Part shown: piece by piece, positions 6,452-13,521 of the stretch
Numbering within the stretch: the first letter of the stretch is position 1
Layout: each line of letters starts with the position of its first letter
Source: an uncultured Clostridia bacterium
Lineage (GTDB): Bacteria > Bacillota > Clostridia > TANB77 > CAG-465
Reading direction: 5' to 3'
Length of the DNA stretch: 48,623 bases
Assembly (NCBI GenBank): GCA_949106495.1
Contig: CARYZD010000002.1
Span: 141,790-190,412 of the forward strand
Notes under the pieces: model-generated
What the model saw: the letters and a program-made list of their open reading frames with translations, nothing else
What the model was told of the DNA's origin: nothing
Databases searched by the model: none
Translations under genes and position numbers: made by a program

Positions 6452-8377
6452 TTATTTCTTTTTCTTAGCTGTATCTTTCTTAGATTTTTTTGTTTCTGTT
6501 TCTTTGCTATCTTCTTTTTTTGCCTCTTTATTTTTTTCTTCATCTTTTTTTAGTTCTGCAAATCTTTTAATTTTCATTGTAGTAGTTTTTTCAAACTCAT
6601 CTTTTTTTATCTCTAAGTATTTGATTGCCTTATATGAAGTAAGAGTTTTATTTACTTTTTTAATTTCATCCCAAATTAAGTTGTATATTTCTTCTTCTGA
6701 CATATCTTTCTTTAGATTTTCTTTTATATACTCATAATTTGGTATTACTTTAACAGAAACTGTTAAATCGTCTTTATCTCCTTTACCGTATACCATACAT
6801 TCAGATATATATGGTATTTTACCAAGTACAAGTTCAATTTCTTCTGGATAAATGTTTTTACCATTTGCAGTAACAATAACGTTTTTAGAACGACCAGTTA
6901 TATATAGGTATCCATCTTTATCTAAGTAACCTATATCTCCACTATTAAACCATCCATCCTTTATTACTTTATTAGTTTCTTCTTCCATTTCATAATATCC
7001 AAGCATTAAAGTTGAACTTTTAATTAATACTTCACCTTCTCCGTTTTCGTTTGGATTTTGAATTTTAATTTCTGCACAAGTAACAGCTTTACCAACAGAA
7101 CCTACTCTTGGATCAGCTTCTGGTGTAAGTGCTGCAATAGGTGCTGTTTCTGTAAGTCCATATCCTTGTAAAAATTCTATACCAATATCTTCAAGCCATT
7201 TAGCTATCTTTTTATCCATTGGTGCTGCAGCAGAAACAATAATTCTTAAGTTTCCACCTAAGTTTTCTAAAATTTCTGCAAAGACTTTTCTTTTAATATC
7301 TATACCAACAGCTTTAAGTGCATTTGTAACGTGAATCATAGAATTTACTATTGTTTCTTTTCCACTTTTTTTAATACTTTGATTAATTTTTCTATATACA
7401 TTTTCAAGTAGTAATGGTACTGCAAGAATTGCTGTAGGTTTAGTTTCTTTTATATTTTGTACTAAATATTTTAATCCTTCACAAACAGCAACAGATGCTC
7501 CTTGAGAAAATGGATATAAAAATCCAATTGTTGACTCATATGTATGATGAAGTGGTAATACAGAAAATAATCTATCAGTAGGTCTTAGATATACATAGCA
7601 TTGACATGCATATACATTTTCAGTTAAATTTCTATTACATACCATTACACCTTTTGATGAAGATGTTGTACCAGATGTAAATATTAATACTTTAAATTCA
7701 TCTTTATCTATTTTAGTATCAAGAAGATTATTATTTCCATTTTCATATAATTTTTTACCAATATTTTTAACTGTATTAAATCCTACATCTTTTCCATTTA
7801 ACTCGTCATCTGAATACATTTCAATAAAGTAGTCTACACAATCTAATCTGTCTCTTACCTTATCTATTAGGTCTTTTTTTCTACGAGAAAATATTACAGC
7901 TGAGGCATTTGCTCTTTTAACTAGATTTTCAAACTCATTTTCTGGTAATTCTTTATCCATTGGAACTGCAATACCAACTCCACAAAGAAGTGACATATAT
8001 GAAACATACCAATCATAAGTAGTCTCACTAATTATTACTACTCTTTTATCTCTTAAACCTAAGTAATCTATAAGTCCTGTTCCAAACCCTATAACATCTT
8101 CTCTAAACTGACCATATGTAATATCCTCATATTGTCCTTTATGGTCAAATTTTTGTGTTATTAATACATTATTTTTAAATTTTTCTGTCACATCTTTAAA
8201 TACATCCTGCATTGTTTCATATCTAATTGCAGGAGGTATTGGGTCACCTGGTTTGTACTCTTTTTGTTTACCTTTCTTCTTTACTTCCTCAGTTAAATCA
8301 TCTATTTTTTCGATATTATCCATTTTAAATTTAGGAAATTTAAAATCTGGTATTTTAAAGTCTCTTAAACTCATCAT
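6452..8377 (-). CDS. AMP-forming long-chain acyl-CoA synthetase-like enzyme
   Basis: The 641-aa protein belongs to the adenylate-forming (AMP-binding) superfamily and is closest to long-chain fatty acid-CoA ligases, which activate fatty acids with ATP and CoA. It has the P-loop motif LIFTSGTTSSSKG (231-243), GYGLTETAP near residue 400, GWFNSGDIGYLD and the hinge GRSKNVIVTANGKNIYPEEIE in the C-terminal part. The last 30 residues are a lysine-rich tail that looks disordered. The start follows a GGAGAGGTG site. The gene is transcribed alone between its own promoter and terminator. A TetR-like palindrome at the promoter suggests repression by a fatty-acid-responsive regulator that is not encoded in this window. 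Substrate chain length cannot be read from the sequence. Confidence 0.88.
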   Translation of the reverse strand: MMSLRDFKIPDFKFPKFKMDNIEKIDDLTEEVKKKGKQKEYKPGDPIPPAIRYETMQDVFKDVTEKFKNNVLITQKFDHKGQYEDITYGQFREDVIGFGTGLIDYLGLRDKRVVIISETTYDWYVSYMSLLCGVGIAVPMDKELPENEFENLVKRANASAVIFSRRKKDLIDKVRDRLDCVDYFIEMYSDDELNGKDVGFNTVKNIGKKLYENGNNNLLDTKIDKDEFKVLIFTSGTTSSSKGVMVCNRNLTENVYACQCYVYLRPTDRLFSVLPLHHTYESTIGFLYPFSQGASVAVCEGLKYLVQNIKETKPTAILAVPLLLENVYRKINQSIKKSGKETIVNSMIHVTNALKAVGIDIKRKVFAEILENLGGNLRIIVSAAAPMDKKIAKWLEDIGIEFLQGYGLTETAPIAALTPEADPRVGSVGKAVTCAEIKIQNPNENGEGEVLIKSSTLMLGYYEMEEETNKVIKDGWFNSGDIGYLDKDGYLYITGRSKNVIVTANGKNIYPEEIELVLGKIPYISECMVYGKGDKDDLTVSVKVIPNYEYIKENLKKDMSEEEIYNLIWDEIKKVNKTLTSYKAIKYLEIKKDEFEKTTTMKIKRFAELKKDEEKNKEAKKEDSKETETKKSKKDTAKKKK

Positions 8378-8412
8378 ATTTAACTACACCTCTCCTTAAT
8401 TTATATAAACGT

Positions 8413-8442
8413 ATTATACTATTTTGATATGGTTTTTGTCAA
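8413..8442 (-). promoter_or_regulatory. Promoter of the acyl-CoA synthetase
   Basis: TTGACA (8442-8437) and TATAAT (8418-8413) are spaced by 18 bp. Confidence 0.75.
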
Positions 8443-8460
8443 TTGACCACTTGGTCGATT
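8441..8460. promoter_or_regulatory. Candidate TetR-family operator
   Basis: The 20-bp sequence AATTGACCACTTGGTCGATT is a palindrome with 8 of 10 paired positions matching and a perfect TGACCA/TGGTCR-type core. It abuts and overlaps by two bases the -35 box of the acyl-CoA synthetase promoter. TetR regulators of fatty acid genes often bind sites of this TGACC-GGTCA design. Confidence 0.5.
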
Positions 8461-8494
8461 TAAGATTAGTTTTATACTATTTTCCTACTATATT

Positions 8495-8509
8495 TGCAAA
8501 CAATTTGTA
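8495..8509. promoter_or_regulatory. Possible second, degenerate Fur-type box
   Basis: TGCAAACAATTTGTA matches the better box at 8585-8599 at 10 of its 14 arm positions (GCAAA and ATTTG are kept). The two centres are 90 bp apart, on the far side of the promoter. Confidence 0.3.
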
Positions 8510-8547
8510 TTTTTTTGTAAACTACATTATTATTTTTATTCACTATA

Positions 8548-8576
8548 TTGACAAAAAGTCAAAAAAAATGTATAAT
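8548..8576 (+). promoter_or_regulatory. Perfect consensus promoter of the metal permease-Fur operon
   Basis: TTGACA (8548-8553), a 17-bp spacer and TATAAT (8571-8576) are present. Transcription would start near 8583, at the edge of the palindrome at 8585-8599. Confidence 0.85.
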
Positions 8577-8584
8577 AAAGTACT

Positions 8585-8599
8585 CGCAAATGATTTGCG
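8585..8599. promoter_or_regulatory. Candidate Fur-family operator (7-1-7 palindrome)
   Basis: CGCAAAT-G-ATTTGCG is a perfect 7-1-7 inverted repeat, the architecture bound by Fur, Zur and PerR dimers. It covers the predicted transcription start of an operon that encodes a metal permease and a Fur-family protein, so autoregulation is likely. The core differs from classic Fur (TGATAATnATTATCA) and Bacillus Zur boxes. Confidence 0.6.
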
Positions 8600-8619
8600 T
8601 ATTTTTTTAGGAGGAGAAA

Positions 8620-9486
8620 ATGTTAGAAGTAATTATGGAGACTTTAGTAGACTCGATAAAGCTAATACCTTTTTTATTTTTATCTTATTTACTTATTGAG
8701 TTTATAGAACATAAATCGTCTCTAAAATTAGAAAAAGTATTATCTACTTCTGGTAAATTTAGTAAAGTAATTGGTGGTTTACTTGGAATAGTACCTCAAT
8801 GTGGTTTTTCAGCTGTTGCTGCAAACCTATTTTCTGGTAGAGTTATAACTGTTGGAACACTTGTTGCTGTATTTTTAGCAACATCAGATGAGGCAATACC
8901 AATATTACTTACATATCCAGAAAGAACAAAAGATATATTAATAATACTTGGAATAAAGCTTATAATTGCAATTATTGCTGGTACAATAATTGATTTTATA
9001 ATAAGTAAAAAGAATCATAAACATTCTGAATTTGATGAACATGAAATGCATGAACATATGCATGATATGTGTAAAGATTGTGATTGTGAACATGGGATAT
9101 TTAAATCTAGTTTAAAGCATACATTAAGCATATTTTTCTTTTTACTAATTATTACATTTATTATTAATGTTATAGTTGAATTTATTGGAGAAGAAAACTT
9201 TAAAAATGTAATTTTATCTGGTTCTATTTTCCAACCATTTATTGCAAGTATAATTGGTCTTATACCAAACTGTGCTGCTTCTGTATTACTTACTAAATTA
9301 TTTGTAGATGGAAGTTTAAGCTTAGGCTCAATTATTGCTGGTCTTTCTACTGGTGCAGGAGTTGGTGGAATAATACTATTTAAAACAAATAAAAATATAA
9401 AAGAAAATATAAGTATACTAGGACTTGTATATTTTATTGGAGTATTTTGTGGGATTTTAATTGACTGTATAATGAGGTTAATTTAG
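8620..9486 (+). CDS. Heavy-metal or manganese permease-like protein (ArsP_2-type)
   Basis: The 288-aa integral membrane protein has two related halves of about four to five helices each. Each half carries a short polar motif in a membrane segment: PQCGFS (59-64) and PNCAAS (216-221). This matches the family annotated as putative manganese transporter or ArsP_2-type heavy-metal exporter. A central hydrophilic loop (about 131-160) is very rich in His and Cys, with HKHSEFDEHEMHEHMHDM followed by CKDCDC, and should bind metal. The start follows a GGAGG site 5 bases upstream. The gene is cotranscribed with the fur-like gene 3 bp downstream and carries a 7-1-7 box in its leader, so it is probably metal-regulated. 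The transported ion and direction are unknown. Confidence 0.75.
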   Translation: MLEVIMETLVDSIKLIPFLFLSYLLIEFIEHKSSLKLEKVLSTSGKFSKVIGGLLGIVPQCGFSAVAANLFSGRVITVGTLVAVFLATSDEAIPILLTYPERTKDILIILGIKLIIAIIAGTIIDFIISKKNHKHSEFDEHEMHEHMHDMCKDCDCEHGIFKSSLKHTLSIFFFLLIITFIINVIVEFIGEENFKNVILSGSIFQPFIASIIGLIPNCAASVLLTKLFVDGSLSLGSIIAGLSTGAGVGGIILFKTNKNIKENISILGLVYFIGVFCGILIDCIMRLI

Positions 9487-9489
9487 AAT

Positions 9490-9861
9490 ATGAAAAAAGA
9501 TATAATATTTAATGTTATAAAAAATTCGCAAAATTCATTAACTGCTGAGGAAATTTATAATAACGTTTCACAAAATATAGATGTTAATTTATCTACTGTT
9601 TATAGAACACTAAATAATTTAGTAGATAAAAATTTAGTTACAAAAGTAATACGTCAAGACAAAATAGCATACTACGAGATTGCAAATAATGAAGACAAGC
9701 ATTATTTAATATGTGATAATTGTAACTCTGCTTACACTACTACAGTATGTGATTTAGAAAGGTTATCTAAAAAAATAAAAAAAGAAACTGGATTTAATAT
9801 TACAAGTCATACATTAGAATTTCATGGGATATGTCCAAAATGTTTAAAGAATGTCAAATAG
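9490..9861 (+). CDS. Fur-family metal-responsive repressor
   Basis: The 123-aa protein is a compact Fur/Zur/PerR homologue. It has the winged-helix recognition segment VNLSTVYRTLNNLVDKNLV (about 32-50). It also has the two structural zinc pairs CDNC (75-78) and CPKC (115-118), with histidines at 71, 107 and 112 as possible regulatory metal ligands. It is shorter than typical Fur (about 140-150 aa) at the N-terminus, and begins directly with the helix MKKDIIFNVIKNS. Its start lies 3 bp after the permease stop codon. It likely represses its own operon through the palindrome at 8585-8599. Whether it senses Zn, Mn, Fe or peroxide cannot be decided from sequence. Confidence 0.88.
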   Translation: MKKDIIFNVIKNSQNSLTAEEIYNNVSQNIDVNLSTVYRTLNNLVDKNLVTKVIRQDKIAYYEIANNEDKHYLICDNCNSAYTTTVCDLERLSKKIKKETGFNITSHTLEFHGICPKCLKNVK

Positions 9862-9874
9862 ACATTCTTTTTTC
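9846..9874 (+). terminator. Terminator of the permease-Fur operon
   Basis: A perfect 10-bp stem (AAAGAATGTC / GACATTCTTT) encloses AAATA, overlaps the fur-like stop codon and is followed by TTTTTTC. Confidence 0.85.
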
Positions 9875-9919
9875 TTACCTTTTTTGATATAATATACTTA
9901 AATTTAAGGAGAACTAGTA

Positions 9920-10663
9920 ATGACTAAGAAACAAAAATTAGATAAAATAGAAAAACTATATAATGCATATAAAAGTGGCTTACTTGGTGGAGAAATAATG
10001 CCTGAGGACGCTAATCCTTCTCTTCCAATAGATTCTAATGAAAATTATTTATATTTTACTTTACCAATGTCACTTAATTACCAAAGGAGCTCATATAAGC
10101 TCTGGGAAAGTGCAAAGTTAACTTATGAAGATGAAACAACTAACTTTATATTTAATCCTAAAAGAGTTCTAAAATCATCTTTTGAAGATGTACAACATGC
10201 TTTAATTAAATATAGACTTGCACTTCAAAAAGATAAACAAACTAAGATATGGATTAAACTATGTGATACAATAGTGAACTTACTAAATGGAGATATACGT
10301 AATTTATTTTCAATGTGTAATTATGATGTAAATAAAATACGAGACTTTATGCAAAAGCAACATAAAAAGGATTTTCCTTACCTTTCAGGTAATAAACTTT
10401 GTAACTATTGGATGTATGTTATTTACCAATATACTAATACAAGATATATAAATAAAGAAGCATTAACAATCGCACCAGATATACATGTACTACGTTCTAG
10501 TGTTAAACTTGAAATAATAACTCAAAAAGATTTTGAATCATCTAATGCACAAATTATTTGTATAGATAATTGGAATAAAATATTAAAAGGAACAAAATTT
10601 GCACCAATAGATATACATACTCCTCTATGGCTTTGGGGACGTTCTGGTTTTATGGATGTTTAA
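9920..10663 (+). CDS. Conserved-looking 247-aa cytosolic protein, function unknown
   Basis: I do not recognise this protein with certainty. It has no signal peptide or transmembrane helix. Distinct segments are GGEIMPEDANPSLP (about 23-36), YLYFTLPMSLNYQRSSYKLWES (43-64) and a C-terminal half with NKLCNYWMYVIYQY, IAPDIHVLRSS and APIDIHTPLWLWGRSG. The combination of an HhH-like helix and a PDIHVLR segment faintly resembles DNA glycosylases of the HhH-GPD superfamily, where DxHVxR follows the hairpin. There is no clear Fe-S cysteine cluster, so this is a weak idea. The start follows an AAGGAG site, with TATAAT at 9888-9893 but no good -35 box. Confidence 0.75.
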   Translation: MTKKQKLDKIEKLYNAYKSGLLGGEIMPEDANPSLPIDSNENYLYFTLPMSLNYQRSSYKLWESAKLTYEDETTNFIFNPKRVLKSSFEDVQHALIKYRLALQKDKQTKIWIKLCDTIVNLLNGDIRNLFSMCNYDVNKIRDFMQKQHKKDFPYLSGNKLCNYWMYVIYQYTNTRYINKEALTIAPDIHVLRSSVKLEIITQKDFESSNAQIICIDNWNKILKGTKFAPIDIHTPLWLWGRSGFMDV

Positions 10664-10680
10664 TGACAATTCGAATCACC

Positions 10681-10707
10681 AAACGTTCGGTTCGTAGTCG
10701 AACGTTT
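10681..10707. repeat. Hairpin resembling a tRNA-Met anticodon arm
   Basis: A perfect 9-bp stem AAACGTTCG / CGAACGTTT encloses a 9-base loop. No T-run follows, so it is a poor terminator. The 19 bases from 10683 match the anticodon-arm region of the elongator tRNA-Met at 12852-12928 at 16 positions, including CGTTCGGTTC. Confidence 0.5.
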
Positions 10708-10791
10708 AATGTATTTGTTACTCTTTATTGAAATTTAATAAAATATATAATATACTAATACATGTTAATATTAAGATTGGAGAGCATAAAA

Positions 10792-11304
10792 ATGACAACA
10801 GCATTAATTATTGGAAATATATTTGGACTTATTGGTTCAGTTGTTATGATAATAGTTGGCAGTATAAAAGACAAAAATAAAGCAATTCTTGTTCAAACAC
10901 TTCAACTTATAATTTTAGCTATAAGTAATTTAGTGCTTGGAAGTATATCTGGATTTATTATCAATTTAGTAAGCATAGTTAGAAACATACTAAGTAATAA
11001 AAATAAATTAAATAAATTAGCTATAGCTATAATAATTACTATATCAACTATACTAACTATTAAATTTAATTCACTTGGATTTATTGGATACCTTCCACTA
11101 ATAAATAATATTATATTTATATTATTCATGAATACAAAAAGTGATATTAAATTCAAAATACTAATGATTATTTATATTACAATGTGGCTAATTCATGATA
11201 TATATATTAAATCATATGTAACAGCAATATTTGACTTCATGACAATAATAACTAGTTTTATAACAATTTTTAGGATAAAAAATAGTAATAAATCTACTAA
11301 ATAA
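10792..11304 (+). CDS. YgjV-like inner membrane protein
   Basis: The product is a 170-aa integral membrane protein with about five to six hydrophobic segments. The N-terminal layout IIGNIFGLIGSVVMIIVGS, then KNKAILVQTLQLIILAISNLVLGS and SGFIINLVSIVRNIL, matches the YgjV family of bacterial inner membrane proteins of unknown function. I choose the ATG at 10792, which has TGGAG 8-9 bases upstream, instead of the in-frame ATG at 10762, which has none. TATAAT at 10746-10751 is a possible -10 box without a good -35. The gene stands alone before a strong terminator. Confidence 0.7.
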   Translation: MTTALIIGNIFGLIGSVVMIIVGSIKDKNKAILVQTLQLIILAISNLVLGSISGFIINLVSIVRNILSNKNKLNKLAIAIIITISTILTIKFNSLGFIGYLPLINNIIFILFMNTKSDIKFKILMIIYITMWLIHDIYIKSYVTAIFDFMTIITSFITIFRIKNSNKSTK

Positions 11305-11322
11305 TATTTTTATATTTAAGAC

Positions 11323-11352
11323 TCCAACAGTTTAATAAACTGTTGGATTTTT
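11323..11352 (+). terminator. Terminator of the YgjV-like gene
   Basis: An 11-bp perfect stem (TCCAACAGTTT / AAACTGTTGGA) with a 3-base loop is followed by TTTTT. Confidence 0.85.
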
Positions 11353-11429
11353 ACCATATCAATTATTAACAATTAATATCTTCTATTCTAATATATTTAA
11401 CATAATCGTTATTTTACTTTACATAACAC

Positions 11430-11458
11430 TTGACTTCTATTTAAAAGTATAGTATAAT
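11430..11458 (+). promoter_or_regulatory. Promoter of the HD-domain gene
   Basis: TTGACT (11430-11435), 17 bp, TATAAT (11453-11458). The roughly 75-base leader contains a small hairpin (GTATC-GAA ... TTC-GATAC, about 11483-11508). Confidence 0.7.
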
Positions 11459-11540
11459 AAAATAGACGTTAGTTTTATGGAAATGTATCGAAGAAAATAA
11501 TTTCGGATACGTGTTATTAAAAGAAATGGAGGAAAAAATT

Positions 11541-12731
11541 ATGTCAAAGCGTATTTTTGTAAGGGACTTAATGGAAGGTTACAAGGTTGAGGATGATATC
11601 AAGTCTGAAGGAAGAATCCTTATTAAAAAAGGAACTGTCCTATCCTCTTCTCAGGCGGCTCGGCTTCGCAAATGGTTTAATGGTGCTGATACATGCATCA
11701 CTATTAGTGAAGATGATTGTCTTACTGCAGCAAGCAAGGACATTAACATCTCTAACTGTATCAGTGAAGAACTTGCACAAAAAACCATTGACGATTTAAA
11801 AGCTTTGTATAATGCCAGCGAAGAAGATTTTGCCAAAGCACTTGAGTCTCTTGAGGTATGTGTAACAGATGTTGCAAAGAAAATCGCAACGGCTAACAGC
11901 ATGTGTTATGAACTGGACGAGTTCAGGTCGTCTCATGCAGACCAGCACGAGGAGCATCTTTTCAGAACTGCAAAGCTTGCAATTGCACTTGCAAATGTGT
12001 ATAACAACACAGTTCCAGCTTCTGCTGAGATTAAGCTTTTCAATATCGGACTGGCAGCACTGCTTCATGACTATGGCAAAGTTTTCCGTGACAGGCCTAC
12101 GGATTTGAAAAAGCTCAAAGCTGATGCGACGTTGTTCAAAAAACTTAATTTGCATCCGCAGCAGCAGAAACTGCCTTTTAAAATGGAGTATAATTCTATT
12201 TATGCTTATTTAGCATTAAAGGGCAAGATTTCCGATGAAGTATGTACAACGCTTCTGTTTAGCGGACTGCGTAACTATACAGTCAATAAGTTAGACAGAC
12301 ACTGTACTGAAGCCCGAGCTGCAAAAATCATTGCAATGTGTCGGGTGTACGATGAGCTTTTAGAAATCGTCATACGTAACAAAATGACATTACCCCTGGA
12401 AAATGTGATATCGGTTATCATGCACAGTGTACAAAACGGAGATCTCAGCAAATCCACATACAAATTGTTTATGGATAACATACTGATTTATGCTCCGGGA
12501 ACCAAGGTTCTGCTTACAACAGGCGAATATGCCACAGTTGTCGGGAACACATCACACTTTCCTACCAAGCCTATGGTGTTAACGGATAACTCCACTGGGC
12601 TGCCAAGACTTTTAAACCTCAGCGAGACAACCACCATTACCATCAAGCAGATTATAACCAACAAAGGTGGTGTCAACAGTCAGGTCCATGACATTGAGTC
12701 AATACAGCTTGGCAAAATTGTTACGCCTTAA
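11541..12731 (+). CDS. HD-domain protein related to HD-GYP phosphodiesterases, GC-rich for this genome
   Basis: The 396-aa protein starts MSKRIFVRDLMEGYKVEDDI at the ATG at 11541, with GGAGG 8 bases upstream. The open frame begins at 11511 without a ribosome site. Residues 5-45 (LMEGYKVEDDI, EGRILIKKGTVLSSSQAARL) match the N-terminal module common in HD-GYP proteins. The HD core shows a first metal histidine in HEEHLFRTAKLA (His139) and LLHDYGK (175-180). The C-terminal APGTKVLLTTGEYATVV...PTKPMVL also matches HD-GYP proteins. The GYP motif itself is not visible, so c-di-GMP hydrolysis is uncertain. Base composition is unlike the neighbours: 26 of 60 bases at 12061-12120 are G or C. It is a single-gene unit lying 3' of tRNA-Met, which suggests transfer. 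Confidence 0.8.
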   Translation: MSKRIFVRDLMEGYKVEDDIKSEGRILIKKGTVLSSSQAARLRKWFNGADTCITISEDDCLTAASKDINISNCISEELAQKTIDDLKALYNASEEDFAKALESLEVCVTDVAKKIATANSMCYELDEFRSSHADQHEEHLFRTAKLAIALANVYNNTVPASAEIKLFNIGLAALLHDYGKVFRDRPTDLKKLKADATLFKKLNLHPQQQKLPFKMEYNSIYAYLALKGKISDEVCTTLLFSGLRNYTVNKLDRHCTEARAAKIIAMCRVYDELLEIVIRNKMTLPLENVISVIMHSVQNGDLSKSTYKLFMDNILIYAPGTKVLLTTGEYATVVGNTSHFPTKPMVLTDNSTGLPRLLNLSETTTITIKQIITNKGGVNSQVHDIESIQLGKIVTP

Positions 12732-12764
12732 AATTAAGATGTAAGAAAAAATCCAAAGTTTTAC

Positions 12765-12803
12765 CCAAAGGAGCAGTAGAATCTACTGCTCTTTTGGCTT
12801 TTA
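12765..12803 (+). terminator. Terminator of the HD-domain gene
   Basis: CCAAAGGAGCAGTAG pairs with CTACTGCTCTTTTGG (one G-U) around a 3-base loop. It is followed by CTTTTATT. Confidence 0.85.
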
Positions 12804-12810
12804 TTATAAC

Positions 12811-12845
12811 TAAAAAAGAGCTAAATGATTTCTCATTTAGCTCTT
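12811..12845 (-). terminator. Terminator of tRNA-Met
   Basis: A perfect 13-bp stem (12845-12833 with 12828-12816) with a 4-base loop is followed by TTTTA on the minus strand. Confidence 0.85.
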
Positions 12846-12851
12846 AATATA

Positions 12852-12928
12852 TGGTAGCGCCAATAGGAGTCGAACCTATGACCTTTCGGGTATGAACCGA
12901 ACGCTCTAGCCAACTAAGCTATGGCGCC
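12852..12928 (-). tRNA. Elongator tRNA-Met (anticodon CAT)
   Basis: This 77-base cloverleaf has an encoded CCA end (12854-12852) and anticodon loop TTCATAC (CAU). The 5' end GGCGCCA pairs with TGGCGCT and so lacks the C1-A72 initiator mismatch. Overall it resembles Bacillus elongator tRNA-Met and not the lysidine-type tRNA-Ile2. Confidence 0.9.
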
Positions 12929-12973
12929 ATTTGTAACTTAAAAACCATCTTTTAGTTTCAAGCTACGTGAATT

Positions 12974-13002
12974 ATTATACACTATTCATTCGTACTTGTC
13001 AA
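12974..13002 (-). promoter_or_regulatory. Perfect consensus promoter of tRNA-Met
   Basis: TTGACA (13002-12997), 17 bp, TATAAT (12979-12974). It starts 3 bp beyond the trmL stop codon, and no terminator is visible between them. Confidence 0.8.
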
Positions 13003-13005
13003 TAT

Positions 13006-13515
13006 TTATTTTAATTTTTCATCAAAATATGGACTTTGTTCTAATAAATTTTTATATCTAAGTTGTCTTTCTGCTTCATACGCAACAATTGCAACTGCAT
13101 TAGATAAATTTAAAGAACGAATAATATCTCTCATAGGAATTCTTGCCGCATTATCAAAATTCTCTAATATAAAATCTTCTGGTAATCCTCTTGTCTCTGG
13201 TCCAAATACTAAATATGCTTCATCTTCATACTCAACATCTGTATAACATTTTTTAGATTTTGTAGATAACAAATACATTTTTGCCCCTTTTGTTTTTTCT
13301 TTAAATTCCTCTAAATTTTCATACTCAATAATTTTTACCTTATCCCAATAATCTAGTCCTGCTCTTTTCATATTCTTTTTTACTGCTGCATCTGATGTAT
13401 CAAATCCAAACGGTTTTACCATATGAAGTGTTGCTCCTATTGCAGCGCAAGTCCTTGCTATATTTCCAGCATTAACAGCTATTTCTGGTTCAACTAAAAC
13501 TATATTTAAAGCCAT
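13006..13515 (-). CDS. trmL: tRNA (cytidine(34)-2'-O)-methyltransferase, TrmL type
   Basis: The 169-aa SPOUT-fold protein has the length of TrmL, which 2'-O-methylates the wobble base of certain leucine tRNAs. It shows NAGNIARTCAA (15-25), LVFGPETRGLPE (about 102-113) and the C-terminal SLNLSNAVAIVAYEA knot segment that binds S-adenosylmethionine. It follows the deaminase gene by 6 bp, so both share the promoter at 14057-14085. Confidence 0.93.
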   Translation of the reverse strand: MALNIVLVEPEIAVNAGNIARTCAAIGATLHMVKPFGFDTSDAAVKKNMKRAGLDYWDKVKIIEYENLEEFKEKTKGAKMYLLSTKSKKCYTDVEYEDEAYLVFGPETRGLPEDFILENFDNAARIPMRDIIRSLNLSNAVAIVAYEAERQLRYKNLLEQSPYFDEKLK

Positions 13516-13521
13516 TTTATA

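Noticed and set aside
6288..6737. 149-aa plus-strand open frame
   Set aside because: It runs antisense through the end of the acyl-CoA synthetase and its terminator, with no ribosome site and low-complexity Phe/Ser/Ile content.
11587..12676. Several alternative frames of 60-120 aa inside the HD-domain gene
   Set aside because: They exist because this gene is GC-richer and has fewer stops in other frames; none has a ribosome site and they overlap the convincing HD frame.
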